Shown: piece by piece, positions 27,001 to 40,016 of the stretch
Layout: every line of letters starts with the position of its first letter
How positions within the stretch are numbered: position 1 is the first letter of the stretch
Source of the DNA: Limnoperna fortunei
Lineage: Eukaryota > Mollusca > Bivalvia > Mytilida > Modiolidae
DNA length: 64,000 nt
Direction of reading: 5' to 3'
Assembly (NCBI GenBank): GCA_944474755.1
Contig: OX104123.1
Location: 68,937,898-69,001,897 of the forward strand
The notes under the pieces: model-generated
Database searches by the model: none
The model's input: the letters and a program-made list of their open reading frames with translations, nothing else
Told to the model about the DNA's origin: nothing
Translations under genes and position numbers: made by a program

Positions 27001-29660
27001 GTTTATAGTGTGTCAAGGAATACCCTTATATCAGTACTTCTCTGTTAATAGGGTGTCGAGGAATACCCTTATATCAGTACTTCTCTGTTTATATAGTGTC
27101 GAGGAATACCCTTATATCAGTAATTCTCTGTTTATAGGGTGTCGAGGCATACCTTTATATCAGTACTTCTCTGTTTATATGGTGTCGAGGAATACCCTTA
27201 TATCAGTACTTCTCTGTTTATAGGGTGTCGAGGAATACCCTTATATCAGTGCTTCTTTGTTTATAGTCTGTCGAGGAACACCCTTATATCAGTACTTCTC
27301 TGTTTATGGGGTGTCGAGGCATACCTTTATATCAGTACTTCTCTGTTTATAGGGTGTCGAGGAATACCCTTATATCAGTGCTTCTCTGTTTATAGTCTGT
27401 CGAGGAATACCCTTATATCAGTACGTCTCTGTTTATAGTGTGTCAATGAATACCCTTATATCAGTACTTCTCTATTTATAGGGTGTCGAGGAATACCCTT
27501 ATATCAGTACTTCTCTGTTTATAGGGTGTCGAGGAATACCCTTATATCAGTGCTTCTCTGTTTATAGTGTGTCGAGGAATACCCTTATATCAGTACTTCT
27601 CTGTTTATAGGGTGTCGAGGCATACCTTTATATCAGTACTTCTCTGTTTATAGGGTGTCGAGGAATACCCTTATATCAGTACTTCTCTGTTTATATGGTG
27701 TCTAGGAATACCCTTATATCAGTACTTCTCTGTTTATATGGTGTCGAGGAATACCCTTATATCAGTACTTCTCTGTTTATAGGGTGTCGAGGCATACCCT
27801 TATATCAGTACTTCTCTGTTTATATGGTGTCTAGGAATACCCTTATATCAGTACTTCTCTGTTTATAGTGTGTCGAGGAATACCCTTATTTCAGTACTTC
27901 TCTGTTTATAGGGTGTCGAGGAATACGCTTATATCAGTATTTCTCTGTTTATATGGTGTCGAGGAATACCCTTATATCGGTAATTCTCTGTTTATAGGGT
28001 GTCGAGGCATACCTTTATATCAGTACTTCTCTGTTTATAGGGTGTCGAGGAATACCCTTATATCAGTACTTCTCTGTTTATAGGGTGTCGAGGAATACCC
28101 TTATATCAGTGCTTCTTTGTTTATAGTCTGTCGAGGAATACCCTTATATCAGTACTTCTCTGTTTATGGGGTGTCGAGGCATACCTTTATATCAGTACTT
28201 CTCTGTTTATAGGGTGTCGAGGAATACCCTTATATCAGTGCTTCTCTGTTTATAGTCTGTCGAGGAATACCCTTATATCAGTACTTCTCTGTTTATAGTG
28301 TGTCAATGAATACCCTTATATCAGTACTTCTCTATTTATAGGGTGTCGAGGAATACCCTTATATCAGTACTTCTCTGTTTATAGGGTGTCGAGGAATACC
28401 CTTATATCAGTGCTTCTCTGTTTATAGTGTGTCGAGGAATACCCTTATATCAGTACTTCTCTGTTTATAGGGTGTCGAGGCATACCTTTATATCAGTACT
28501 TCTCTGTTTATAGGGTGTCGAGGAATACCCTTATACCAGTACTTCTCTGTTTATAGGGTGTCTAGGAATACCCTTATACCAGTACTTCTCTGTTTATAGG
28601 GTGTCGAGGAATACCCTTATATCAGTACTTCTCTGTTTATATGGTGTCGAGGAATACGCTTATATCAGTAATTCTCTGTTTATAGGGTGTCGAGGCATGC
28701 CTTTATATCAGTACTTCTCTGTTTATAGGGTGTCGAGGAATACCCTTATATCAGTACTTCTCTGTTTATAGGGTGTCGAGGAATACCCTTATATCAGTGC
28801 TTCTTTGTTTATAGTCTGTCGAGGAATACCCTTATATCAGTACTTCTCTGTTTATAGGGTGTCGAGGCATACCTTTATATCAGTACTTCTCTGTTTATAG
28901 TGTGTCAAGGAATACCCTTATATCAGTACTTCTCTATTTATAGGGTGTCGAGGAATACCCTTATATCAGTACTTCTCTGTTTATAGGGTGTCGAGGAATA
29001 CCCTTATATCAGTGCTTCTCTGTTTATAGTGTGTCGAGGAATACCCTTATATCAGTACTTCTATGTTTATAGGGTGTCGAGGCATACCTTTATATCAGTA
29101 CTTCTCTGTTTATAGTGTGTCAAGGAATACCCTTATATCAGTACTTCTCTATTTATAGGGTGTCGAGGAATACCTTATTATCAGTACTTCTATGTTTATG
29201 GTCTGTCGAGGAATACCCTTATATCAGTACTTCTCTGTTTATAGGGTGTCGAGGCATACCTTTATATCAGTACTTCTCTGTTTATAGTGAGTCAAGGAAT
29301 ACCCTTATATCAGTACTTCTCTATTTATAGGGTGTCGAGGAATACCCTTATATCAGTACCTCTCTGTTTATAGGGTGTCGAGGAATACCCTTATATCAGT
29401 ACTTCTCTGTTTATAGGGTGTCTAGGAATACCCTTATACCAGTGCTTCTTTGTTTATAGTCTGTCGAGGAATACCCTTATATCAGTACTTCTCTGTTTAT
29501 AGGGTGTCGAGGAATACCCTTATATCAGTACTTCTCTGTTTATATGGTGTCGAGGAATACCCTTATATCAGTAATTCTCTGTTTATAGGGTGTCGAGGAA
29601 TACCCTTATATCAGTACTTCTCTGTTTATATGGTGTCGAGGCAGACCTTTATATCATTTC
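12090..29660. repeat. 17.6-kb array of a 43-bp unit (~408 copies)
   Basis: Period 43 (GTCGAGG at 12441 and 12484). The unit contains GTCGAGGAATACCCTTATAT, CAGTACTTCTCTG and TTTATAG. Variant types alternate: GAGGCATACCTTTATATC, GTGTGTCAAGG, CAGTGCTTC, AGTCTGTCG, TATATGGTG, CAGTAATTC and CTATTTATAG. A few units are 41 bp (near 13321, 19427, 21230). Duplicated blocks are visible at 1290 bp (GGGTACCGAG at 16821 and 18111), 1720 bp (GTGTCGAGTA at 23011 and 24731) and 1804 bp (GTTAATAG at 18577 and 20381). Since 43 is not a multiple of 3, three units make a 43-codon period; the ~70-99 codon frames recurring throughout are artefacts. Confidence 0.98.
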
Positions 29661-29894
29661 TTGTCTATTGATAAGGAATGTGCTGTTAAGTTTTTTGTTC
29701 AATTTCTGGTAATTACAAATTACTATTTTTACATCACAATTTAAAAGTTCATTTAAACAGTTCACCACTAGCATACATAAATCCTGCTCTAGTTATTGTA
29801 AAAATAATGTCAAGCAGGTTTAATATTACCGTCCACGATTTGACTGTTTATCATGATGTTGAAACCTTACTGTGTGTTCAACTCAAACTTTACC

Positions 29895-30020
29895 TAACGA
29901 GGATCATCAGATTTCCCGCCAATCGGGTACACCGGCTTCATCCCGCAATAAACATTGGACGTCATGGTATAGGTGAAAAATTTACTGACTGTGTTTGTTT
30001 AAAAAATTCAAACAACAAAC
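29895..30020 (+). mobile_element. Degraded SINE copy
   Basis: Shows a diverged version of the SINE body: CACCGGCTTCATCCCGCAAT, then ACATTGGACGTCATGGTATA and GGTGAAAAATTTACTGA, with an AAACAACAAAC-type tail. Clearly older than the copies at 8505, 38670 and 58868. Confidence 0.65.
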
Positions 30021-30164
30021 AGCCAAATTTTGTATCATGTTTGCAGTATAACATGTGCATACCACGAAAGTATGTCTTGAAATCCTGACATTTATACTTA
30101 TATTGATTTTTGATATAAATTTCGCGGATTCTGTTAAGTGTATTGAGTATGAGTTATTAACTAA

Positions 30165-30268
30165 TGGGACTAATGTTGATTTATAGGTTCGTGGACGAAC
30201 CTGGGACTAATGTTGATTTATAGGTTCCTGGACGAACCTGGGACTAAAGTTGATTTATAGGTTCCTGT
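30165..30268. repeat. 37-bp repeat, 2.7 copies, with hairpin core
   Basis: Three successive copies of TGGGACTAATGTTGATTTAT followed by AGGTTC. The first two units carry GGTTCGTGGACGAACC or GGTTCCTGGACGAACC, an inverted repeat of 7 bases around a 2-base centre. Unrelated to the 37-bp array further left. Confidence 0.85.
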
Positions 30269-30269
30269 A

Positions 30270-30880
30270 ATGGAGAACATTAATATAGAATTCTGCTACA
30301 TTATTCCAAATTAAACTTTAGAAGAAATAAAAACCAAAATATGTCATTAAAATGTGTAAATATTTGGATATAGCTTTATATAATACAGATATTTGTTTTA
30401 TGTCAGCACAAACAGGTAAATATTGTGTCAGACTAAGATAGTGTTTACAAAGCACGAGGTTCGTGTGTCGAGTAGGATTACGTCTGTACGATTGTCTGTA
30501 AACACTGCTTACAATGTTTGCAGCATTAAGTATCAAATATATAAACAATTATTTTACATCAATATATAAAAAGACAATTATTTAGTGTTGTTAACACGTA
30601 CATAAATTAGAACTATTTAACGCCAGTGTAAGTGGTGGAGGGAGAGTTCGTTTTGGAACTACTTAAAGTCAGAGAAAGAGTTGAAGGGTTCGCTCGGAAA
30701 AATAAAATGAAATAAATAAGTGTGAAATGTTTTATTAGTTTTAGCAAAAAATGTTGTGCAGCATCTGTTTAAGTCCTATGATTTTAGACATTTGGATTTC
30801 AGATTTGCGAAGAAACCCGTAAACCTTTAAATAGTAAAAATAATAAGTGATGTAATATAAATGCTGTTTACACCCATAGA
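30270..30880. other. No gene seen
   Basis: AT-rich unique sequence between the 37-bp triplet repeat and the 58-bp array; no supported feature. Confidence 0.5.
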
Positions 30881-30882
30881 GA

Positions 30883-32027
30883 GAGAGGGAACGCCTCACG
30901 GGGAGAAATGCCACTATACATTTGGATATACTGGAAACTAGAGAGGGAACGCCTCACGGGGAGAAATGACACTATACATTTGGATACACTGGAAACTAGA
31001 GAGGGAACGCCTCACGGGGAGAAATGACACTATACATTTGGATACGCTGGTAACTAGAGAGGGAACGCCTCACGGGAATAAATGACACTATACATTTGGA
31101 TACACTGGAAACTAGAGAGGGAACGCCTCACGGGGAGAAATGACACTATACATTTGGATACACTGGAAACTAGAGAGGGAACGCCTCACGGGGAGAAATG
31201 ACACTATACATTTGGATACACTGGAAACTAGAGAGGGCCGCCTCACGCGGGAAATGAGACTATACATTTGGATACACTGGAAACTACAGAGGGAACGCCT
31301 CACGGGGAGAAATGACACTATACATTTGGATACACTGGAAACTAGAGAGGGAACGCCTCACGGGGAGAAATGACACTATACATTTGGATACACTGGAAAC
31401 TAGAGAGGGAACACCTCACGGGGAGAAATGACACTATACATTTGGATACACTGGTAACTAGAGAGGGAACGCCTCACGGGAAGAAATGACACTATACATT
31501 TGGATACACTGGAAACAAGAGAGGGAACGCCTCACGGGGAGAAATGATACTATACATTTGGATACACTGGAAACTAGAGAGGGAACGCCTCACGGGGAGA
31601 AATGACACTATACATTTGGATACACTGGAAACTAGAGAGGGAACGCCTCACGGGGAGGAATGACACTATACATTTGGATACACTGGAAACTAGAGAGGGA
31701 ACGCCTCACGGGAAGAAATGACACTATACATTTGTATACACTGGAAACCAGAGAGGGAACGCCTCACGGGAAGAAATGACACTATACATTTGGATATAGT
31801 GGAAACTAGAGAGGGAACGCCTCACGGGGAGAAATGACACTATAATTTGGATACAATGGAAACTAGATAGGGAACGCCTCACGGGGAGAAATGACAACTT
31901 ACATTTGGATACACTGTAAACTAGAGAGGGAACGCCTCACGGGGAGACATGACACTATACATTTGGATACACTGGAAACTAGAGAGTAACGCCTCACGGG
32001 GAGAAATGACACTATACATTTGGATAG
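30883..32027. repeat. 58-bp minisatellite (~20 copies)
   Basis: Period 58 (GAGAGGG at 30941 and 30999). The unit contains GAGAGGGAACGCCTCACGGG, GAGAAATGACACTATACATT and TGGATACACTGGAAACTA. Most units are near identical; single-base variants are scattered and the last few units are more diverged. Confidence 0.97.
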
Positions 32028-32285
32028 AGAACCAAAACCCACAAGGATCTTCATGAACAATACGCAACACTGCATAGAAACACGAGTTCTACCTGGGTGG
32101 CCACATCAACACAAAGGTGAGTAAGTTGGGTAAGACGCTGGATACACTATTAGTACATGTATCTTGGTTTAGAATCAAAGAGACAACATAGAGCAAGTGA
32201 ACACAAAGTGGCTATCGAGGTCTGCAGTGGATCTGTGGGGCACAGCCCCTCCCCACATAGAAGCTGGACAACATTTTTGTATGAA
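32028..32285. other. Short unique spacer between two arrays
   Basis: About 260 bases of non-repeated sequence separating the 58-bp array from the 129-bp satellite. It contains GGGCACAGCCCCTCCCC near 32238. No coding frame or RNA gene recognised. Confidence 0.5.
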
Positions 32286-35200
32286 CATAGTGTTATGATA
32301 TAATGAATATTGGGTCATATACGAGTGTTAATCCAGTGTTACATCAGTACTGAACATGGACTATGGTATAGTGAATACAGGGTCCAATAAGTGTAACCCA
32401 GGCCTGCACTGGTATTTAATCATAGGGCTATGATATAGTGAGTCTATACAAGTGTTAATCCAGGGCTACATCAGTACTGAACATAGACTATGGCATGGTG
32501 AATACAGCGTCCTAAAGGAGTGTAACCCAGTCCTGCACTGGTATTTAATCATAGGGCTATGATATAGTGAGTGTATACGAGTGTTACCCCAGGGCTACAT
32601 CAGTACTGAACATAGACTATGGCATGGTGAATACAGCGTTCTATACGCGTGTAACCCAGTCCTGCACAGGTATTTAATCCTAGGGCTATGATATAGTGAG
32701 TCTATACGCGTGTTACCCCAGGGCTAAATCAGTACTGAACATAGACTATGGCATGGTGAATACAGCGTCCTATACGTGTAACCCAGTCCTGCACTGGTAT
32801 TTAATCATAGGGTTATGATATAGTGAGTGTATACGAGTGTTACCCCAGGGCTACATCAGTACTGAACATAGACTATGGCATGGTGAATACAGCGTCCTAA
32901 AGGAATGTAACCCAGGCCTGCACTGGTATTTAATCATAGGGCTATGATATAGTGAGTCTATACGCGTGTTACCCCAGGGCTACATCAGTACTGAAAATAG
33001 ACTATGGCATGGTGAATACAGGGTCCAATAAGTGTAACCCAGGCCTGCACAGGTAGTGAAACATATGGCTATGATATAGTGAGTGTATACGAGTGTTACT
33101 GAAGGGCTACATCAGTACTGAACATAGACTATGGCATGGTGAATACAGCGTCCTAAAGGAGTGTAACCCAGTCCTGCACCGGTATTTAATCATAGGGCTA
33201 TGATATAGTGAGTCTATACGAGTGTTAACCCAGGGCTACATCAGTACTGAACATAGACTATGGCATGGTGAATACAGCGTCCAAAAGGAGTGTAACCCAG
33301 TCCTGCACTGGTATTTAATCATAGGGCTATGATATAGTGAGTCTATACGAGTGTTACCACAGGGCTACATCAGTACTGAACATAGACTATGGCATGGTGA
33401 ATACAGCGTCCTAAAGGAGTGTAACCCAGTCCTGCACTGGTATTTAATCATAGGGCTATGATATAGTGAGTCTAAACGAGTGTTAACCCAGGGCTACATC
33501 AGTACTGAACATAGACTATGGCATGATGAATACAGCGTCCTAAAGGAGTGTAACCCAGTCCTGCACTGGTATTTAATCATAGGGCTATGATATAGTGAGT
33601 CTATACGAGTGTTACCCCAGGGCTACATCAGTACTGAACATAGACTATGGCATGGTGAATACAGGGTCCAATAAGTGTAACCCAGGCATGCACATGTAGT
33701 GAAACATATGGCTATGATATAGTGCGTGTATACGAGTGTTACCCCAGGGTTACATTAGTACTGAACATAGACTATGGCATGGTGAATACAGCGTCCTAAA
33801 GGAGTGTAACCCAGTCCTGCACTGGTATTTAATCATAGGGCTATGATATAGTGAGTCTATACGAGTGTTACCCAAGGGCTACATCAGTACTGAACATAGA
33901 CTATGGCATGGTGAATACAGCGTTCTACACGTTTAGCCCAGTCCTGCACAGGTATTTCATCATAGGGCTATGATATAGTGAGTCTATACGAGTGTTAACC
34001 CAGGGCTACATCAGTACTGAGCATAGACGATGGCATGGTGAATACAGCGTCCTAAAGGAGTGTAACCCAGTCCTGCACTGGTATTTAATCATAGGGCTAT
34101 GATAAAGTGAGTCTATACGAGTGTTAACCCAGGGCTACATCAGTACTGAACATAGACTATGGCATGGTGAATACAGCGTCCTATACGTGTAACCCAGTCC
34201 TGCACTGGTATTTAATCATAGGGCTATGATATACTGAGTCTAAACGAGTGTTAACCCAGGGCTACATCAGTACTGAACATATACTACAGCATGGTGAATA
34301 GAAGGTCCAATAAGTGTAACCCAGTCCTGCACAGGTAGTGAAACATATGGCTATGATATAGAGTCTACACGAGTGTTAACCCAGGGCTACAACAGTACTG
34401 AACATAGACTATGGCATGGTGAATACAGCGTCCTAAAGGAGTGTAACCCAGGCCTGCACTGGTATTTAATCATAGGGCTATGATATAGTGAGTCTATACG
34501 AGTGTTAACCTAGGGCTACATCAGTACTCAACATAGACTATGGCATGGTGAATACAGGGTCCAATAAGGGTAACCCAGTCCTGCACTGGTACTTAATCAT
34601 ATGGCTATGATATAGTGAGTCTATACGAGTGTTAACCCAGGGCTACATCAGTACTGAACATAGACTATGGCATGGTGAATACAGCGTCCTAAAGGAGTGT
34701 AACCCAGTCCTGCACTGGTATTTAATCATAGGGCTATGATATAGTGAGTCTATACGAGTGTTACCCCAGGGCTACATCAGTACTGAACATAGACTATGGC
34801 ATGGTGAATACAGGGTCCAATAAGTGTAACCCAGGCCTGCACAGGTAGTGAAACATATGGCTATGATATAGTGCGTGTATACGAGTGTTACCTCAGGGCT
34901 ACATCAGTACTGAACATAGACTATGGCATGGTGAATACAGCGTCCTAAAGGAGTGTAACCCAGTCCTGCACAGGTATTTAATCATAGGGCTATGATATAG
35001 TGAGTCTATACGAGTGTTAACCCAGGGCTACATCAGTACTGAACATAGACTATGGCATGGTGAATACAGCGTCCTATACGTGTAACCCAGTCCTGCACTG
35101 GTATTTAATCATAGGGCTATGATATACTGAGTCTAAACGAGTGTTAACCCAGGGCTTCATCAGTACTGAACATATACTATGGTATGGTGAATAGAGGGTC

Positions 35201-38200
35201 CAATAAGTGTAACCCAGTCCTGCACAGGTAGTGAAACATATGGCTATGATATAGTGAGTCTATACGAGTGTTAACCCAGTGCTACATCAGTACTGAACAT
35301 AGACTATGGCATGGTGAATACAGCGTCCTAAAGGAGTGCAACCCAGGCCTGCACTGGTATTTAATCATAGGGCTATGATATAGTGAGTCTATACGAGTGT
35401 TAACCCAGGGCTACATCAGTACTGAACATAGACTATGGCATGGTGAATACAGCGTCCTATACGTGTAACCCAGTCCTGCACTGGTATTTAATCATAGGGC
35501 TATGATATACTGAGTCTATACGAGTGTTACCCCAGGGCTACATCAGTACTGAACATAGACTATGGCTTGGTGAATACAGCGTCCTATACGTGTAACCCAG
35601 TCCTGCACTGGTATTTAATCATAGGGCTATGATATAGTGAGTCTATACGAGTGTTACCCCAGGGCTACATCAGTACTGAACATAGACTATGGCATGGTGA
35701 ATACAGGGTCCAATAAGTGTAACCCAGGCCTGCACAGGTAGTGAAACATATGGCTATGATATAGTGCGTGTATACGAGTGTTACCTCAGGGCTACATCAG
35801 TACTGAACATAGACTATGGCATGGTGAATACAGCGTCCTAAAGGAGTGTAACCCAGTCCTGCACAGGTATTTAATCATAGGGCTATGATATAGTGAGTCT
35901 ATACGAGTGTTAACCCAGGGCTACATCAGTACTGAAGATAGACGATGGCATGGTGAATACGGCGTCCTAAAGGAGTGTAACCCAGTCCTGCACAGGTATT
36001 TAATCATAGGGCTATGATATAGTGAGTCTATACGAGTGTTAACCCAGGGGTACATCAGTACTGAACATAGACTATGGCATGGTGAATACAGCGTCCTATA
36101 CGTGTAGCCCAGTCCTGCACTGGTATTTAATCATAGGGCTATGATATACTGAGTCTAAACGAGTGTTAACCCAGGGCTTCATCAGTACTGAACATATACT
36201 ATGGTATGGTGAATAGAGGGTCCAATAAGTGTAACCCAGTCCTGCACAGGTAGTGAAACATATGGCTATGATATAGTGCGTGTATACGAGGCCTGCACTG
36301 GTATTTCATCATAGGGCTATGATATAGTGAGTCTATACGAGTGTTAACCCAGTGCTACATCAGTACTGAACATAGACTATGGCATGGTGAATACAGCGTC
36401 CTAAAGGAGTGCAACCCAGGCCTGCACTGGTATTTAATCATAGGGCTATGATATAGTGAGTCTATACGAGTGTTAACCCAGGGCTACATCAGTACTGAAC
36501 ATAGACTATGGCATGGTGAATACAGGGTCCAATAAGGGTAACCCAGTCCTGCACAGGTAGTGAAACATATGGCTATGATATAGTGAGTCTATACGAGTGT
36601 TAACCCAGGGCTACATCAGTACTGAACATAGACTATGGCATGGTTAATACAGCGTCCTATACGAGTGTAACCCAGTCCTGCACTGGTATTTAATCATAGG
36701 GCTCTGATATAGTGAGTCTATACGAGTGTAAACCCAGGGCTACATCAGTACTGAACATAGACTATGGCATGGTGAATACAGCGTCCTATACGTGTAGCCC
36801 AGTCCTGCACTGGTATTTAATCATAGGGCTATGATATACTGAGTCTAAACGAGTGTTAACCCAGGGCTACATCAGTACTGAACATATATTATAGCATGGT
36901 GAATAGAGGGTCCAATAAGTGTAACCCAGTCGTGCACAGGTAGTGAAACATATGGCTATGACATAGTGAGTCTATACGAGTGTTAACCCAGGGCTACATC
37001 AGTACTGAACATAGACTATGGCATGGTTAATACAGCGTCCTATACGAGTGTAACCCAGTCCTGCACTGGTATTTAATCATAGGGCTCTGATATAGTGAGT
37101 CTATACGAGTGTAAACCCAGGGCTACATCAGTACTGAACATAGACTATGGCATGGTGAATACAGCGTCGTATACGAGTAACCCAGTCCTGCACTGGTATT
37201 TAATCATAGGGCTATGATATAGTGAGTCTATACGAGTGTTACCCCAGGGCTACATCAGTACTGAACATAGACTATGGCATGGTGAATACAGCATCCTAAA
37301 GGAGTGTAACCCAGGCCTGCACTGGTATTTAATCATAGGGCTATGATATAGTGAGTCTATACGAGTGTTAACCCATGGCTACATCAGTACTGAACATAGA
37401 CTATGGCATGGTGAATACAGCGTTCTACACGTGTAACCAAGTCCTGCACAGGTATTTAATCATAGGGCTATGATATAGTGAGTCTATACGAGTGTTAACC
37501 CAGGGCTACATCAGTACTGAACATAGACGATGGCATGGTGAATACAGCGTCCTAAAGGAGTGTAACACAGTCCTGCACTGGTATTTAATCATAGGGCTAT
37601 GATATAGTGAGTCTATACGAGTGTTAACCCAGGGCTACATCAGTACTGAACATAGACTATGGCATGGTGAATACAGCGTCCTATACGTGTAACCCAGTCC
37701 TGCACTGGTATTTAATCATAGGGCTATGATATACTGAGTCTAAACGAGTGTTAACCCAGGGCTACATCAGTACTGAACATAGACTATGGCATGGTGAATA
37801 CAGCGTCCTAAAGGAGTGTAACCCAGTCCTGCACTGGTATTTAATCATAGGGCTATGATATAGCGATTCTATACCAGTGTTAACCCAGGGCTACATCAGT
37901 ACTGAACATAGACTATGGCATGGTGAATACAGCGTCCTTAAGGAGTGTAACCCAGGCCTGCACTGGTATTTAATCATAGGGCTATGATATAGTGAGTCTA
38001 TACGAGTGTTACCCAGGGCTACATCAGTACTGAACATAGACTATGGCATGGTGAATACAGCGTCCTATACGAGTGTAACCCAGTCCTGCACTGGTATTTA
38101 ATCATAGGGCTATGATATAGTGAGTCTATACGAGTGTAAACCCAGGGCTACATCAGTACTGAACATAGACTATGGCATGGTGAATACAGCGTCCTATACG

Positions 38201-38615
38201 TGTAACCCAGTCCTGCACTGGTATTTAATCATAGGGCTATGATATAGTGAGTCTATACGAGTGTTACCCCAGGGCTACATCAGTACTGAACATAGACTAG
38301 ACTATGTCATGGTGAATACAGCGTCCTAAAGGAGTGTAACCCAGTCCTGCACTGGTATTTAATCATATGGCTATGATATAGTGAGTCTATACGAGTGTTA
38401 ACCCAGGGCTACATCAGTACTGAACATAGACTATGGCATGGTGAATACAGCGTCCTAAAGGAGTGTAACCCAGTCCTGCACTGGTATTTAATCATATGGC
38501 TATGATATAGTGAGTCTATACGAGTGTTAACCCAGGGCTACATCAGTACTGAACATAGACTATGGCATGGTGAATACAGCGTCCTAAAGGAGTGTAACCC
38601 AGGCCTGCACAGGTA
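32286..38615. repeat. 129-bp dimeric satellite (~49 copies)
   Basis: Period 129 (CATAGGGC at 33320 and 33449). The unit splits into two halves of about 61 and 68 bases that align with each other: CATAGGGCTATGATATAGTG / CATAGACTATGGCATGGTG, then GAGTGTTAACCCAGGGCT / GAGTGTAACCCAGTCCTG, each ending in a GTA-TTT/GTACTGAA segment. So a ~64-bp ancestral monomer was doubled, diverged and amplified as a dimer. The first half-unit at 32286-32352 is intermediate between the two halves. A variant marked ATACTGAGTCTAAACG recurs at 34231, 35124, 36146, 36836 and 37731, often near seven units apart. Confidence 0.95.
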
Positions 38616-38669
38616 GCATTATATTGTTTTACCTGGAAATTAATGTTTAGCACATTAGTAATAAATGTT

Positions 38670-38919
38670 TTTGTTTACATTGTTTAACGCCACTTTCAGC
38701 AATTTTTCAGCTATATCATGGCGTCTAGTTTTTATTGGGGGAGGAAGCCGGAGTACCGGAAGAAAACCCCCTACCTTCGGTAAGAAAACTGGCAATCCTT
38801 GTCAATTAAGATTTGAGAAGAGAGCACCCTGCCCGCATTGAGGCTCGAACCCGCAATCTCAGTGTTGACAGACCACGTGATCAACAGTAGACAAACTACC
38901 TTCACCACTCGGCCACCTT
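38670..38919 (-). mobile_element. Full-length tRNA-derived SINE
   Basis: On the minus strand the element starts AAGGTGGCCGAGTGG, matching the A box of class II tRNAs (plus-strand 38905-38915). A B box GCGGGTTCGAGCCTC follows at 38854-38840. The ~80-base head fits a Leu/Ser-type tRNA with a long variable arm. It continues through the TTAATTGACAAGGATTGCC body to the tail GCTGAAAGTGGCGTTAAAC and an A-rich end. Such elements are transcribed from their internal pol III promoter and moved by a partner LINE. It is the only copy here with both boxes. Which SINE superfamily it belongs to is undetermined. Confidence 0.85.
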
Positions 38920-39784
38920 AATAAATTAGCAAAAAATGTGTTATGGAGTTTATTTGAAGTATTAACTAAATTCTTCTGTTAGTGAGCGAGTCGGTCGAGT
39001 GTGCACAGTAACAAATATTTGTAACTATAGCAACTCCTTCATATAGGAAGTAATGATGTATTAATGAGACGTAACTCGTACCTAAAAATAACAACATACT
39101 CTATTTCTTTATCTGTTTAAATTTATAAATTATAATTTCTGAAACATAACATCAGCGAAATAAAATTAAAATTGTTCTGACAAATTTATATGAAATACAA
39201 ACAATAATTTAAATGAAATATAAATATGAAATATATTATTTATGATAATTATAAATAAATAAAAAAATAACATTTTGACTACACAATAGTAAATAAACTT
39301 ATATCTATAAATATCAAACAAGTTGACATTTTTAATAAACGTGGAGTCTGAAGCCCTGCGATATAATTAAGATGGATCCCTGTTCACATCGACTACATTT
39401 GAGACTGAAGCCCGTATTATGCTCTTAAAAAATAAACAGTACCTTAGTAAAACAGTTTCAATGCCCTTTAAAACAGTCATGTGTAATGCATTTTAACCCC
39501 GAAATGAATATAAGGAAAAATTTACATCAAACTGACCATTTCCTAAAAGCCGCACTGGTCAGCTGTCCACCATGCACAGGTGCAAAAACATTACCGTCAC
39601 AGCTGTAGTGCAGCAAACCAACGTTGCACAGAAATACATTGATCAGTCAACGATCTTAATTCATTTCTATTTTCGTGTATACCGCCGAGCTAGTTTATAC
39701 CTATAACATATTTTCAGTATCTGGTCAGCTGTCTATTATCAAACATTCAGCCTTCTTGATTTCAAAATCTTCTTGAAATTATAG
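38920..39784. other. Downstream region / 3' UTR of the minus-strand gene
   Basis: AT-rich, without a gene of its own. On the minus strand it directly follows the gene's stop codon. A possible poly(A) signal ATTAAA (minus strand, 39336-39331) lies about 450 bases after the stop. The 3' end is otherwise unmarked. Confidence 0.35.
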
Positions 39785-40016
39785 TTAATCTCGTATAGTT
39801 TTTCGTTTTGGTGCGCATGCGTCGTTGTGACCACTAGGATTGTCCCACGGCATTACTTCAGAGAACGTCTTACGTTTTGGTGACGATTTATCCCATGGCA
39901 TACCTTCAGTAAAGGTCTTTAATTTCGGTGATGTCTTGGGAGTTATTGTCACATCGAAATCGAACACCTTCGTCATTGTCGGGGAGGCTGTATTTAACGT
40001 GGAAACACCATGATTT
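39785..40016 (-). CDS. Exon 7 (terminal): C-terminus with duplicated SPK/MPWD motif
   Basis: Acceptor TTTGTTATTTATAG precedes the exon. Its first base completes a Leu codon begun in exon 6 (phase 2). It encodes about 76 residues and stops at TAA (39787-39785). A motif of about 16 residues occurs twice in tandem: SPKLKTFTEGMPWD and SPKRKTFSEVMPWD, and a partial third copy PKRKTI lies just before the end. The SPKxK pattern fits a proline-directed kinase site next to a basic patch, as in CDK substrates; that reading is inference. The preceding intron is mostly the 57-bp array. Confidence 0.65.

Noticed and set aside
5953..29660. Regular direct repeats that superficially resemble a CRISPR array
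   Set aside because: There are no unique spacers: units abut directly with 37, 43 or 47 bp periods, no cas-like genes are present, and the DNA is eukaryotic.
14157..29671. A family of 71-99 codon frames (MSRNTLISV type)
   Set aside because: They are the 129-base (3 x 43) reading of the 43-bp array, ending wherever a unit variant creates a stop; no independent coding signal.
12090..38615. Common origin of the 43-bp and 129-bp arrays because 129 = 3 x 43
   Set aside because: The units share only a 9-base word; the 129-bp unit splits into two halves of ~64, not three of 43.
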